A stretch of DNA of 11,157 nt from an uncultured Clostridia bacterium (GTDB lineage: Bacteria; Bacillota; Clostridia; Oscillospirales; Oscillospiraceae), in NCBI GenBank assembly GCA_938023775.1, contig CALJDB010000013.1, positions 1 through 11,157 of the forward strand, in the 5' to 3' direction. Of this stretch, positions 1 through 7,055 are shown in pieces. Made by a program: the position numbers and the translations under genes. Numbering within the stretch: the first letter of the stretch is position 1; each line of letters begins with the position of its first letter. Under the pieces are notes generated by a model. That model was not told the DNA's origin, searched no databases, and was given only the letters and a program-made list of their open reading frames with translations.

Positions 1-212
1 TCGCAAAGCTGATCGCCGAGCGCAACGACTGCGCCGTGAGCGACATCACCCCGGACACGAAGTTCAAGGACGTCGGCATCGACTCCCTCGACACCGTTGA
101 GATGCTGATGAATCTCGAAGACGAGCTCGGCATCGAGGTCGAGCTGACCGAGAAGGTGGAGACCGTCGGCGAGCTCGTCGCCTTCATCGAGGCGAACGCG
201 GAGCAGGCATGA
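1..212 (+). CDS. acpP: Acyl carrier protein, 3' part (5' end outside window)
   Basis: This is the C-terminal 69 residues of an acyl carrier protein, read in the frame starting at base 3 and ending with TGA at 210-212. The motif GIDSLDTVEM is the family's phosphopantetheine attachment site; the serine codon is at 84-86. Around it are the acidic helix II and helix III residues (EDELGIEVEL) that ACP uses to dock with the Fab enzymes. A full ACP is usually about 75-80 residues, so only the start is missing. ACP carries the growing acyl chain as a thioester in the cytoplasm for every enzyme encoded downstream. Its stop overlaps the fabK start in an ATGA, so the two are probably translationally coupled. 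Position at the head of a fab operon supports a fatty acid ACP rather than a polyketide or peptide carrier protein. Confidence 0.95.
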   Translation, partial: AKLIAERNDCAVSDITPDTKFKDVGIDSLDTVEMLMNLEDELGIEVELTEKVETVGELVAFIEANAEQA

Positions 213-1153
213 TCGCAAGTCCGATCTCCGAAATGCTGGGTCTGCGCTATCCTGTGTTTCAGGGCGGCATGGCGTGGATCGCGGACGGGCGGCTCGCCGC
301 TGCGGTGTCGGAGGCGGGAGGTCTCGGCATCATCGCAGCGGGCAACGCCAGACCGGACGCCGTGCGCGAGCAGATCCGTATCGCCAAGAGCCTGACAGAC
401 AAGCCCTTCGGCGTGAATATTATGCTGATGAGCCGCTATATCGACGAGCTCGCCCAGCTCGTCTGCGACGAGCGCGTCGCCGTCGTGACGACCGGCGCGG
501 GCAACCCGTCAAAGTATATGGCGGCGTGGCGCACTTCCGGCGTGCGCGTGATCCCCGTCGTCGCCTCCGTTGCGATGGCGAAGCTCATGACGCGGCTCGG
601 CGCGAGCGCGCTCATCGCCGAGGGCGGCGAGAGCGGCGGACATGTCGGCGAGCTGACCACCATGGTCCTGACCCCGCTCATCTGCGACGCGACGGACCTG
701 CCCGTCATCGCTGCCGGCGGCATTGCCGACGGGCGCGGTGCGGCGGCGGCGTTCATGCTGGGCGCCTGCGGCGTGCAGATGGGAACGCGCTTTTTAAGCG
801 CCGAGGAATGCACCATCCACCCGGCTTACCGCGAGAAGATCCTGAAGGCGAACGACCTTTCAACCATGGTCACGGGCAAGCGTCTGGGCCACCCGGTGCG
901 CAGCCTGCGGACCCAGTTTGCGCGCGATTTTTCCAAGGCGGAGTATTCCGGCGCGCCGGACGAGGAGCTCGAAAAACTTAGCGTCGGCGCTTACCGCACC
1001 GCCGTCCAAGACGGCGACAGCGAGCGCGGCTGCTTCCTCGCAGGGCAGGCGGCGGCGCTCGTGAAGAAGACCGAGCCCGCGGCGGACATTGTCCGCAGCG
1101 TCATGGAGGAGGCGGAGACGCTTCTGAAGGGGGCGGCGGCATGGGTAAAATAG
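209..1153 (+). CDS. fabK: Enoyl-[acyl-carrier-protein] reductase II, FMN-dependent
   Basis: The 314-residue product matches FabK, the flavin-dependent enoyl-ACP reductase of many Firmicutes, which performs the last reduction of each elongation cycle with NAD(P)H. The fold is a TIM barrel of the nitronate monooxygenase-like family. Visible signatures are FQGGMAWIADG near residue 17, KPFGVNIMLMS at 65-75, TTGAGNPSKY at 94-103, EGGESGGHVGELTTM at 138-152 and the phosphate-binding IAAGGIADG at 167-175. His145 in SGGHVGE aligns with the catalytic His144 of pneumococcal FabK. The length is normal (about 315-325 residues). The ATG overlaps the ACP stop by 4 bases, with GGAG at 200-203 as ribosome binding site. 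No FabI- or FabV-like gene is in the window. FabK is not the target of triclosan, so the organism may be naturally tolerant (inference). Confidence 0.95.
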   Translation: MIASPISEMLGLRYPVFQGGMAWIADGRLAAAVSEAGGLGIIAAGNARPDAVREQIRIAKSLTDKPFGVNIMLMSRYIDELAQLVCDERVAVVTTGAGNPSKYMAAWRTSGVRVIPVVASVAMAKLMTRLGASALIAEGGESGGHVGELTTMVLTPLICDATDLPVIAAGGIADGRGAAAAFMLGACGVQMGTRFLSAEECTIHPAYREKILKANDLSTMVTGKRLGHPVRSLRTQFARDFSKAEYSGAPDEELEKLSVGAYRTAVQDGDSERGCFLAGQAAALVKKTEPAADIVRSVMEEAETLLKGAAAWVK

Positions 1154-2055
1154 CCTTTGTTTTTTCCGGTCAGGGCGCGCAGTACCCCGGCATGGGGCGC
1201 GAGCTTTATGACCGCTCTCCCGCCGCGCGGGAGGTCTTCCAATGCGCGGATAAGCTGCGCCACGGAACGGCGGAGCAGTGCTTTTCCGCCACGGAGGAGG
1301 CGCTGCGCAACACGGCGAACACGCAGCCATGCATGTTCGCGGTGGAGCTCGCCGCAGCCGCGGCGCTCGCCGAGGCGGGCGTCCGCGCGGAGATGGCAGC
1401 GGGCTTTTCCCTCGGCGAGCTCGCCGCGCTCACTTATGCCGGGGCGATGGACTTTGAGACGGGCTTCCGCCTTGTCTGCCGCCGCGGTGAACTGATGCAG
1501 CAGGCGGCGGAGCGCTCCGACGCCGGGATGGCGGCGGTGCTGAAGCTTTCCGCCGACGCCGTGCGCGCGCTCTGCGCGCAGTTCGACGCGCTCTATCCCG
1601 TCAATTTCAACTGCCCCGGACAGGTGACGGTCGCGGGCTCCCGCGATTCGCTCGCGGCGTTTTCCGCCGCGGTGAAGGCGGCGGGCGGCCGCGCCATGCC
1701 GCTGAAGGTCGCCGGCGCGTTCCACACGCCCTTTATGGCGGACGCCGCGGCGGAGTTTTCCGCCCTGCTGGACGCCGCCGCGTTTGCGACGCCCGCGATC
1801 CCGGTCTACGCCAACCTGACCGCGGAGCCTTACGCCGGCCCCGTCGCGGCGACGCTCGCGAAGCAGATGTGTTCGAGCGTGCTCTGGGAGGACAGCGTGC
1901 GCAATATGATCGCCACCGGAGCGGACACGTTCCTTGAACTCGGTCCGGGTCGGACGCTTTGCAGCCTCATCGGGAAGACCGACCCCGCCGTCCGCGCGTT
2001 CAGCGTGGAGAAAACGGCGGACTTTGAAAAAGCGATCGCGGAGGTGCGGGCATGA
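1141..2055 (+). CDS. fabD: Malonyl-CoA:ACP transacylase
   Basis: The 304-residue protein is FabD, which transfers malonyl from malonyl-CoA to the phosphopantetheine arm of ACP. The N-terminal FVFSGQGAQYPGMG supplies the oxyanion-hole Gln11. The nucleophile elbow is GFSLGE with Ser90, the carboxylate-binding Arg is R115 in RRGELMQ, and the catalytic His is H195 in GAFHTPFM. The tail ELGPGRTLCSLIGK is the usual C-terminal signature. One oddity is that the residue before Ser90 is Phe, where the textbook motif GHSxGE has His; other residues of the active site are present, so the enzyme should be functional. The ATG lies 13 bases inside fabK, with a purine run at 1127-1133 as its ribosome binding site. 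The stop overlaps the fabG start by 4 bases. Confidence 0.95.
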   Translation: MGKIAFVFSGQGAQYPGMGRELYDRSPAAREVFQCADKLRHGTAEQCFSATEEALRNTANTQPCMFAVELAAAAALAEAGVRAEMAAGFSLGELAALTYAGAMDFETGFRLVCRRGELMQQAAERSDAGMAAVLKLSADAVRALCAQFDALYPVNFNCPGQVTVAGSRDSLAAFSAAVKAAGGRAMPLKVAGAFHTPFMADAAAEFSALLDAAAFATPAIPVYANLTAEPYAGPVAATLAKQMCSSVLWEDSVRNMIATGADTFLELGPGRTLCSLIGKTDPAVRAFSVEKTADFEKAIAEVRA

Positions 2056-2789
2056 ACTTAAACGGAAAAACCGCCATCGTCACGGGCGCGTCCCGCGGCA
2101 TCGGCGCGGCGGTCGCGGAAAAGTTGGCGTCGCTCGGCGCGAACGTTGCGGTCATCTATGCCGGCTCCGCCGAGCGCGCGGAGGCGGTCTGCGCCCGCTG
2201 CCGTGAGCTTGGCAGCGCCGCGGCGAAGGCTTATCAGTGCGACGTCGCGGATTTCGACGCCGTGAAGCGCACGGTGGACGCGGTGCGCGCCGATTTCGGC
2301 GGCGTGGACCTGTTGGTCAATAACGCCGGCGTCAACCGCGACGGGCTGCTGCCCACGATGCGCGAGGCGGACTTCGACGCCGTCGTCGCCGTCAATCTGA
2401 AGGGGTCCTTTAATTTCCTGCGCCATTGCAGCCGCGTGTTTCTGCGCGCAGGCGGCGGCAGGATCGTGAATATCAGCTCTGTCGCGGGTGTGACGGGCAA
2501 CGCGGGGCAGGCGAACTATTCCGCGAGCAAGGCGGGCGTCATCGGGCTCACGAAGACCGCGGCGCGCGAGCTCGCGCCCAAGGGGATCACCTGCAACGCC
2601 GTCGCCCCCGGCTTTGTCGCCACGGACATGACGGAAAAGCTCGGACTCGATGCAGATACCGTCGCCCAGCGCGTCCCCCTCGGCCGCATGGCGCGCCCGG
2701 AGGAGATCGCCGACGCCGTGGCTTTTCTGCTTCAGGCGGACTATATTACCGGGCAGGTATTACACGTAGACGGCGGAATTGCTATGTAA
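2052..2789 (+). CDS. fabG: 3-oxoacyl-[acyl-carrier-protein] reductase
   Basis: This 245-residue short-chain dehydrogenase/reductase is FabG, which reduces beta-ketoacyl-ACP to 3-hydroxyacyl-ACP with NADPH. The Rossmann motif TGASRGIG is at residues 11-18, NNAG at 90-93, and the catalytic tetrad is Asn115 (VNLKG), Ser143 (ISSVAG), Tyr156 and Lys160 (NYSASK). PGFVATDM at 186-193 and the C-terminal GQVLHVDGG are typical of FabG rather than other SDR enzymes. The length is exactly normal. The start overlaps the fabD stop in an ATGA, with GGAGG at 2040-2044 as ribosome binding site. The last 50 or so bases are clearly more AT-rich than the rest of the gene and run into the AT-rich gap before accB. 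Confidence 0.96.
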   Translation: MNLNGKTAIVTGASRGIGAAVAEKLASLGANVAVIYAGSAERAEAVCARCRELGSAAAKAYQCDVADFDAVKRTVDAVRADFGGVDLLVNNAGVNRDGLLPTMREADFDAVVAVNLKGSFNFLRHCSRVFLRAGGGRIVNISSVAGVTGNAGQANYSASKAGVIGLTKTAARELAPKGITCNAVAPGFVATDMTEKLGLDADTVAQRVPLGRMARPEEIADAVAFLLQADYITGQVLHVDGGIAM

Positions 2790-2814
2790 ACGCATTTTTA
2801 AGAGGTAACATCCA
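2790..2814 (+). other. fabG-accB gap with accB ribosome binding site, AT-rich
   Basis: This is the largest gap between genes in the window. It contains AGAGG at 2801-2805, nine bases before the accB ATG, which is a reasonable ribosome binding site. By hand count, bases 2741-2830, which include this gap, are about 42% GC, against roughly 70% in sampled coding stretches elsewhere. No palindrome resembling a FapR or FabT operator, no hairpin with a T-run and no well-spaced promoter boxes were seen. In many Firmicutes fabF occupies this position between fabG and accB. Confidence 0.6.
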
Positions 2815-3222
<408 letters not shown>

Positions 3223-3651
3223 GTGGAGATGGACCGCGAGGAACTGATGACCATCCTGCCCCACCGGGACGGGATGCTGCTGCTCGACCGCGTGGAGCGC
3301 GAGGGCGAGGAGGCGCACGGCTATTTCCGCATTCCGGCGGACGCGTGGTTTTTGAAGGGCCATTTTCCCGGAAACCCCATCGTGCCGGGCATCGTGCTCT
3401 GCGAAATTCTCGCCCAGTCGGTCTGCGTGCTGCTGGCGGAGGAAATGCCGGAAAACTGCCAGCCGTTTTATACCGGGCTCAATAACGTGCGCTTCCGCGC
3501 GCCCGTGCTGCCCGGCGACGAGTTTGAGACCCGCGTGTGCATCACGCGGGCGAAAAAGCCCTTCTATTTCGCGGAGGGCAGCGGTTATGTCGGGGAGAAG
3601 CTCTGCGTGAAGGCGGAGTTCTCCTTCGCGCTTATGGAGAAACAAAGCTGA
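3223..3651 (+). CDS. fabZ: 3-hydroxyacyl-[acyl-carrier-protein] dehydratase
   Basis: The 142-residue hotdog-fold protein is FabZ, which removes water from 3-hydroxyacyl-ACP to give trans-2-enoyl-ACP. The N-terminal ILPHRDGMLLLDRV is the usual substrate-entry region. The signature GHFPGNPIVPG contains the catalytic His47, and the partner acid is Glu61 in LCEILAQS. The annotated GTG start directly abuts the accB stop; an ATG two codons later at 3229 is an equally acceptable start. No FabA, FabM or desaturase is visible in the window, so how the organism makes unsaturated chains, if it does, cannot be told here. FabZ-like enzymes with isomerase activity (FabN of Enterococcus) cannot be separated from ordinary FabZ by eye. 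The stop overlaps the accC start by one base (TGATG). Confidence 0.93.
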   Translation: MEMDREELMTILPHRDGMLLLDRVEREGEEAHGYFRIPADAWFLKGHFPGNPIVPGIVLCEILAQSVCVLLAEEMPENCQPFYTGLNNVRFRAPVLPGDEFETRVCITRAKKPFYFAEGSGYVGEKLCVKAEFSFALMEKQS

Positions 3652-4958
3652 TGTTTTCTAAGATCCTGATCGCGAACCGCGGCGAGATCGCGGTGCGCAT
3701 CATCCGCGCCTGCAAGGAGATGGGCATCGCCACGGTCGCGGTCTATTCCGAAGCCGACCGCGGCAGCCTGCACACCGTGCTTGCCGACGAAGCCCACTGC
3801 ATCGGTCCCGCGGGCGCGGCGGAGAGCTATCTGAACGCCGGACGAATCCTGAGTGCGGCGCTCGTCTCCGGCGCGCAGGCGATTCATCCGGGTTACGGAT
3901 TTTTGTCCGAAAACGCGGAGTTCGCCGCCGAGTGCCGCAAAAACGGCGTCGCCTTCATCGGACCGGATGCGGACCTGATGGCGCGCCTCGGCGACAAGGC
4001 GGAGACAAAGCGCATCTTCGCCGCGACCGCGCTGCGCCCCATCCCCGGCACCGCCGCGCTCTCCGGCGCGGACGAGGCGCTCGCGGAGGCTTCCCGCATC
4101 GGCTACCCCGTGATGCTGAAGGCGCGCAGCGGCGGCGGGGGACGCGGCATTCGCCGCGCCGGCTCCGCGGAGGAGCTCGCGCGGCTTTATCCGCTCGCCG
4201 CCGCCGAGTGCGCCGCCGCCTTCGGCGACAGCGCGCTTTATCTCGAAAAGCTCATCGCGCCCGCGCGCCATATCGAGGTGCAGATTCTCGCCGACGAGGC
4301 GGGGAACGTCGTCTGCCTCGGCGAGCGCGACTGCTCCGTCCAGCGCCGCCACCAAAAGCTGCTGGAGGAGTCGCCCTCCCCGGCGCTCACGACCGAGCAG
4401 CGGCAGCGGATTTTCCGCGACGCGGCGGAGTCGGTCGCCTCCATCGGCTACACCGGCGCGGGCACGCTGGAATTTCTGCTCGACGGCGCGGGGCAGCTCT
4501 GGTTTATGGAGATGAACGTCCGGCTTCAGGTGGAGCACGCCGTGACGGAGATGCTGACGCAGTACGATCTCGTCAAGTGGCAGATCCGCACCGCGGCAGG
4601 CATTCCGCTGAGCTTTTCTCAAGCGGACGTCCCGCTCCGCGGCGCGGCGATCGAGTGCCGTGTCTGTGCCCGCACGCCGGGTACGCTGCGCCAGCTCCAT
4701 GTCCCCGGCGGGCCCTTCGTCCGCTTCGACACGGACCTCGTGACCGGCTGCACGGTCAGCCCGTTTTACGACCCGCTGATCGGCAAGCTGATCGTTTTCG
4801 CCGCGACGCGCGAGGAGGCGCTGCGCAAGCTGCGCGCCGCGCTCTGCGAGCTCGTCATCGACGGCGTGGAGACCAACATCGGCGAGCAGCTGGCGCTCAT
4901 CTCGGACGCGCGCTTTGCGTCCGGGGACTATGATCTGACTCTGATAGGGGAGGGCTGA
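3651..4958 (+). CDS. accC: Biotin carboxylase subunit of acetyl-CoA carboxylase
   Basis: The 435-residue protein is AccC, which uses ATP and bicarbonate to carboxylate the biotin on AccB. The start at 3651 gives the family's exact N-terminus (ILIANRGEIAVRI), whereas an upstream in-frame ATG at 3537 would add 38 residues that are only fabZ read out of frame. The ATP-grasp fold is clear: HPGYGFLSEN at 79-88, Lys157 and the SGGGGRG loop at 160-166, H207-containing RHIEVQ, Lys236 in RRHQKLLEE, Glu274 and Glu287, Asn289 and catalytic Arg291 in EMNVRLQVEH. Arg337, matching the biotin-contacting Arg338 of E. coli, is present. Just after it, the usual DPxxxFxPSPG stretch is shortened by about 8 residues: CRVCAR runs directly into TPGTL. 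The total is about 14 residues shorter than E. coli AccC. GGAG at 3636-3639 may serve as ribosome binding site. Confidence 0.94.
   Translation: MFSKILIANRGEIAVRIIRACKEMGIATVAVYSEADRGSLHTVLADEAHCIGPAGAAESYLNAGRILSAALVSGAQAIHPGYGFLSENAEFAAECRKNGVAFIGPDADLMARLGDKAETKRIFAATALRPIPGTAALSGADEALAEASRIGYPVMLKARSGGGGRGIRRAGSAEELARLYPLAAAECAAAFGDSALYLEKLIAPARHIEVQILADEAGNVVCLGERDCSVQRRHQKLLEESPSPALTTEQRQRIFRDAAESVASIGYTGAGTLEFLLDGAGQLWFMEMNVRLQVEHAVTEMLTQYDLVKWQIRTAAGIPLSFSQADVPLRGAAIECRVCARTPGTLRQLHVPGGPFVRFDTDLVTGCTVSPFYDPLIGKLIVFAATREEALRKLRAALCELVIDGVETNIGEQLALISDARFASGDYDLTLIGEG
4949..4953 (+). promoter_or_regulatory. accD ribosome binding site supporting a TTG start
   Basis: GGAGG in the end of accC lies nine bases before TTG at 4963. 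This ideal spacing, and the lack of any other nearby start codon, support TTG as the accD initiation codon. The next in-frame ATG (5047) would remove 28 residues. Confidence 0.75.
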
Positions 4959-4962
4959 ACGC

Positions 4963-5832
4963 TTGGCATTCCTGAATTTTCTCTTCCAGCCGAAAAACGA
5001 GCTGGAGCCCGGCGGGCGCTCCGCCGTTCCCGCGGCGTCCGACGCGATGGAGCCGGAGCGGACCTGCCCGAACTGCCACCGCACCACGGCGCTCAGCGCG
5101 CTCTGGGAGAATCTGAACACCTGCTCCTGCGGCTACTGCTTCCGCATGAGCGCGCGGCAGCGGCTGCATTATCTGACCGACAAGGGCAGCTTCACGGAGC
5201 TTTTCACCGACGTGCTGCCCGCCGACCCGCTCGCCTTTCCGCGCTACGCGGAGAAGCTGGAGACCACGCGCGCCTCCAGCCGCGAGACGGAGGCTGTCGT
5301 CTGCGGCACGGCGTCAATCGGCGGCGCGGCTTGCGCCGTTTTTATTATGGACCCATACTTTATGATGGGCAGCATGGGCACCGCCGTCGGCGAGCGCATC
5401 ACGCGCACATTTGAATACGCCGCGGCGCACCGCCTGCCCGTTGTGGGCGCGGCGGTCAGCGGCGGCGCGCGGATGCAGGAGGGGCTTTTCTCCCTCATGC
5501 AGATGGCGAAAACGAGCGGCGCGGTCAAGCGCTTTTCGGACGCCGGGGGCTTTTATCTCGTGCTGCTGACGGACCCGACCATGGGCGGCGTCACCGCGAG
5601 CTTTGCCATGGAGGGCGACGTCATCCTCGCCGAGCCGGGCGCGTCCGTCGGCTTCGCCGGTGCGCGCGTGGTGGAGCAGACGACGCGCAAGCCGCTGCCC
5701 AAGGGCTTCCAGACCGCGGAGAGCATGCTCGCCCACGGCTTTGTGGACGCCATCGTGCCCCGCGCGGAGCAAAAGCGCCTCATCACGCGCCTGCTGCTCA
5801 TGCACCGGGCGGAAAGCGGGGGATCGAGATGA
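4963..5832 (+). CDS. accD: Acetyl-CoA carboxylase carboxyltransferase subunit beta
   Basis: The 289-residue protein is AccD, which with AccA transfers the carboxyl group from carboxybiotin to acetyl-CoA. The TTG start gives MAFLNFLFQPKN, like the short basic-hydrophobic N-terminus common in AccD, and has a well-spaced GGAGG. A zinc ribbon follows: CPNC at 35-38, then the second half CSCGYC at 54-59, which is one residue shorter than the common CPxCGHH form, so the Zn ligands may be shifted. The carboxyltransferase crotonase-fold core then shows ARQRLHYLTDKGSF, DPYFMMGSMG, the oxyanion-hole SGGARMQEG at 166-174 and TDPTMGGVTASFA at 203-215, then AEPGASVGFAGARVVEQT. The length is normal for a Firmicute AccD. 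The stop overlaps the accA start by 4 bases, fitting 1:1 production of the two subunits. Confidence 0.95.
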   Translation: MAFLNFLFQPKNELEPGGRSAVPAASDAMEPERTCPNCHRTTALSALWENLNTCSCGYCFRMSARQRLHYLTDKGSFTELFTDVLPADPLAFPRYAEKLETTRASSRETEAVVCGTASIGGAACAVFIMDPYFMMGSMGTAVGERITRTFEYAAAHRLPVVGAAVSGGARMQEGLFSLMQMAKTSGAVKRFSDAGGFYLVLLTDPTMGGVTASFAMEGDVILAEPGASVGFAGARVVEQTTRKPLPKGFQTAESMLAHGFVDAIVPRAEQKRLITRLLLMHRAESGGSR

Positions 5833-6623
5833 GCATGACAGCCTATGAAAAGGTCAAGACCGCGCGCGACAGCCGCCGCCCGACGGGGGCAGACTATATC
5901 GCGAATCTTCTGAGCGGCTTCGTGGAGCTCCACGGCGACCGCCGCTATTCCGACGACGCCGCCATCGTCGGCGGCATCGGGCTGCTCGACGAGCTGCCCG
6001 TGACCGCCATCGCCGTCGAAAAGGGCCACACCGCGCGCGAGCGCGTGCTCCGCTCCTTCGGCGCGCCGAACCCGGAGGGCTACCGCAAGGCGCTGCGCCT
6101 GATGAAGCAGGCGGAGAAATTCCACCGCCCGGTGCTCTGCTTTGTGGACACCTCCGGCGCATATTGCGGCGTCGGCGCGGAGGAGCGCGGACAGGGACAG
6201 GCGATCGCGGAAAACCTGATGGAGATGATGACGCTCCGCACGCCCGTGATCAGCGTTCTGATCGGCGAGGGCGGCAGCGGCGGCGCGCTCGCGCTCGCGG
6301 TCGCGGACCGCGTCTGGATGCTGGAAAACGCCGTCTACTCCGTCATTTCGCCGGAGGGCTGCGCCAGCATTCTGTGGAAGGACGCCGCGAAAGCGCCCGC
6401 CGCCGCCGAGCAGCTGCGCCTGACGGCGCAGGACGCCCTTGCGGGCGGGCTCATCGAGCGCATCATCCCGGAAAAGGGGCTCGGCCGCGCCGAGTTTTAC
6501 GACGCGCTGCGCACGGCGCTGCTGCTGGAGCTGCGTGCCCTGCGGCGGCTCGATCCGTTCACGCTGACCGAGCGGCGCTGGCAGCGCTTCCGCGCGATCG
6601 GCGCAGGGGAGGAGACAACATGA
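5829..6623 (+). CDS. accA: Acetyl-CoA carboxylase carboxyltransferase subunit alpha
   Basis: The 264-residue protein is AccA, partner of AccD in the carboxyltransferase. It is the short form that lacks most of the N-terminal extension of the roughly 320-residue E. coli subunit, starting at TAYEKVKTARDSRRPT. Core motifs are FVELHGDRRYSDD at 31-43, PNPEGYRKALRLMKQAEKF at 80-98, DTSGAYCGVGAEERGQG at 107-123, and the glycine-rich GEGGSGGALAL at 146-156. The classic DTPGAYPG is DTSGAYCG here, which I believe is common among clostridial AccA proteins. An alternative ATG at 5835 would remove two residues. The stop overlaps the thioesterase start by 4 bases, so that gene is probably translated together with the carboxylase. 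Confidence 0.95.
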   Translation: MSMTAYEKVKTARDSRRPTGADYIANLLSGFVELHGDRRYSDDAAIVGGIGLLDELPVTAIAVEKGHTARERVLRSFGAPNPEGYRKALRLMKQAEKFHRPVLCFVDTSGAYCGVGAEERGQGQAIAENLMEMMTLRTPVISVLIGEGGSGGALALAVADRVWMLENAVYSVISPEGCASILWKDAAKAPAAAEQLRLTAQDALAGGLIERIIPEKGLGRAEFYDALRTALLLELRALRRLDPFTLTERRWQRFRAIGAGEETT

Positions 6624-7054
6624 AGGAATACTTCCACACCGTGCTCTATTACGAGACGGACCAAATGGCGATTGTCCACCACTCCAATTACATCCGCTGG
6701 TTCGAGGAGGCACGACTGGACCATATGAGTCAGTGCGGCTTGGATTACCGGGAGGTGGAGCGTGAGGGTATTTTGATCCCCGTCGTGCGCGTGGACTGCC
6801 GCTACCGGCGCTCCGCGCTCTATGGCGACCCCATCCGCATCGAAACGCGCCTCACCGCCTTCAACGGCGTCCGTGTTACCTATGCTTACCGCGTTTTCCA
6901 CGCGGAGACCGGCGTGCTCCTTGCCGACGGCGCGAGCGAGCACTGCTTTATCGACGCGCAAAAGCGCGCGCCGCTGAACCTCAAACGGGTCCGCCCGGAC
7001 TGGAACGCGCTGCTGCGCTCGCTGGCGGAACAGGAAAAAACGGAGGAAACATGA
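6620..7054 (+). CDS. Hotdog-fold acyl thioesterase (4HBT/YbgC-like)
   Basis: The 144-residue protein belongs to the 4-hydroxybenzoyl-CoA thioesterase (4HBT/YbgC/FadM) family. The N-terminal YYETDQMAIVHHSNYIRWFEEARL (residues 10-33) is the diagnostic active-site region; Asp14 aligns with the catalytic acid of the family. The rest has the beta-sheet pattern of a single hotdog domain, and the length is normal. These enzymes hydrolyse acyl-CoA or acyl-ACP thioesters, but the substrate cannot be read from sequence. Location between accA and fabF suggests an acyl-ACP or acyl-CoA of fatty acid synthesis. The start at 6620 (ATGA overlap with accA) has GGAGG at 6608-6612, seven bases away. The 5' half is markedly less GC-rich than its neighbours (about 53% over 6621-6780 by hand count, against 70% in a sampled accA stretch), which may point to separate acquisition. 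Confidence 0.85.
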   Translation: MKEYFHTVLYYETDQMAIVHHSNYIRWFEEARLDHMSQCGLDYREVEREGILIPVVRVDCRYRRSALYGDPIRIETRLTAFNGVRVTYAYRVFHAETGVLLADGASEHCFIDAQKRAPLNLKRVRPDWNALLRSLAEQEKTEET

Positions 7055-7055
7055 T

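Noticed and set aside
2790..2814. Possible FapR or FabT operator, or an internal promoter
   Set aside because: No palindrome and no properly spaced -35/-10 pair could be found; the AT-richness alone is not enough.
3537..3650. Upstream ATG giving accC 38 extra residues
   Set aside because: The added residues are fabZ read in another frame, while ATG 3651 gives the universal ILIANRGEIA N-terminus with TGATG coupling to fabZ.
3585..5120. A 511-codon open frame on the minus strand, opposite accC
   Set aside because: It is a shadow of accC in GC-rich DNA: composition is dominated by Arg, Ala, Gly, Asp, His and Gln with no recognisable domain, while the plus strand encodes a full AccC with catalytic motifs.
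5553..6713. Long minus-strand frame opposite accD, accA and the thioesterase
   Set aside because: It spans three well-supported plus-strand genes and shows only low-complexity Arg/Ala/His-rich sequence; antisense openness is expected at this GC level.
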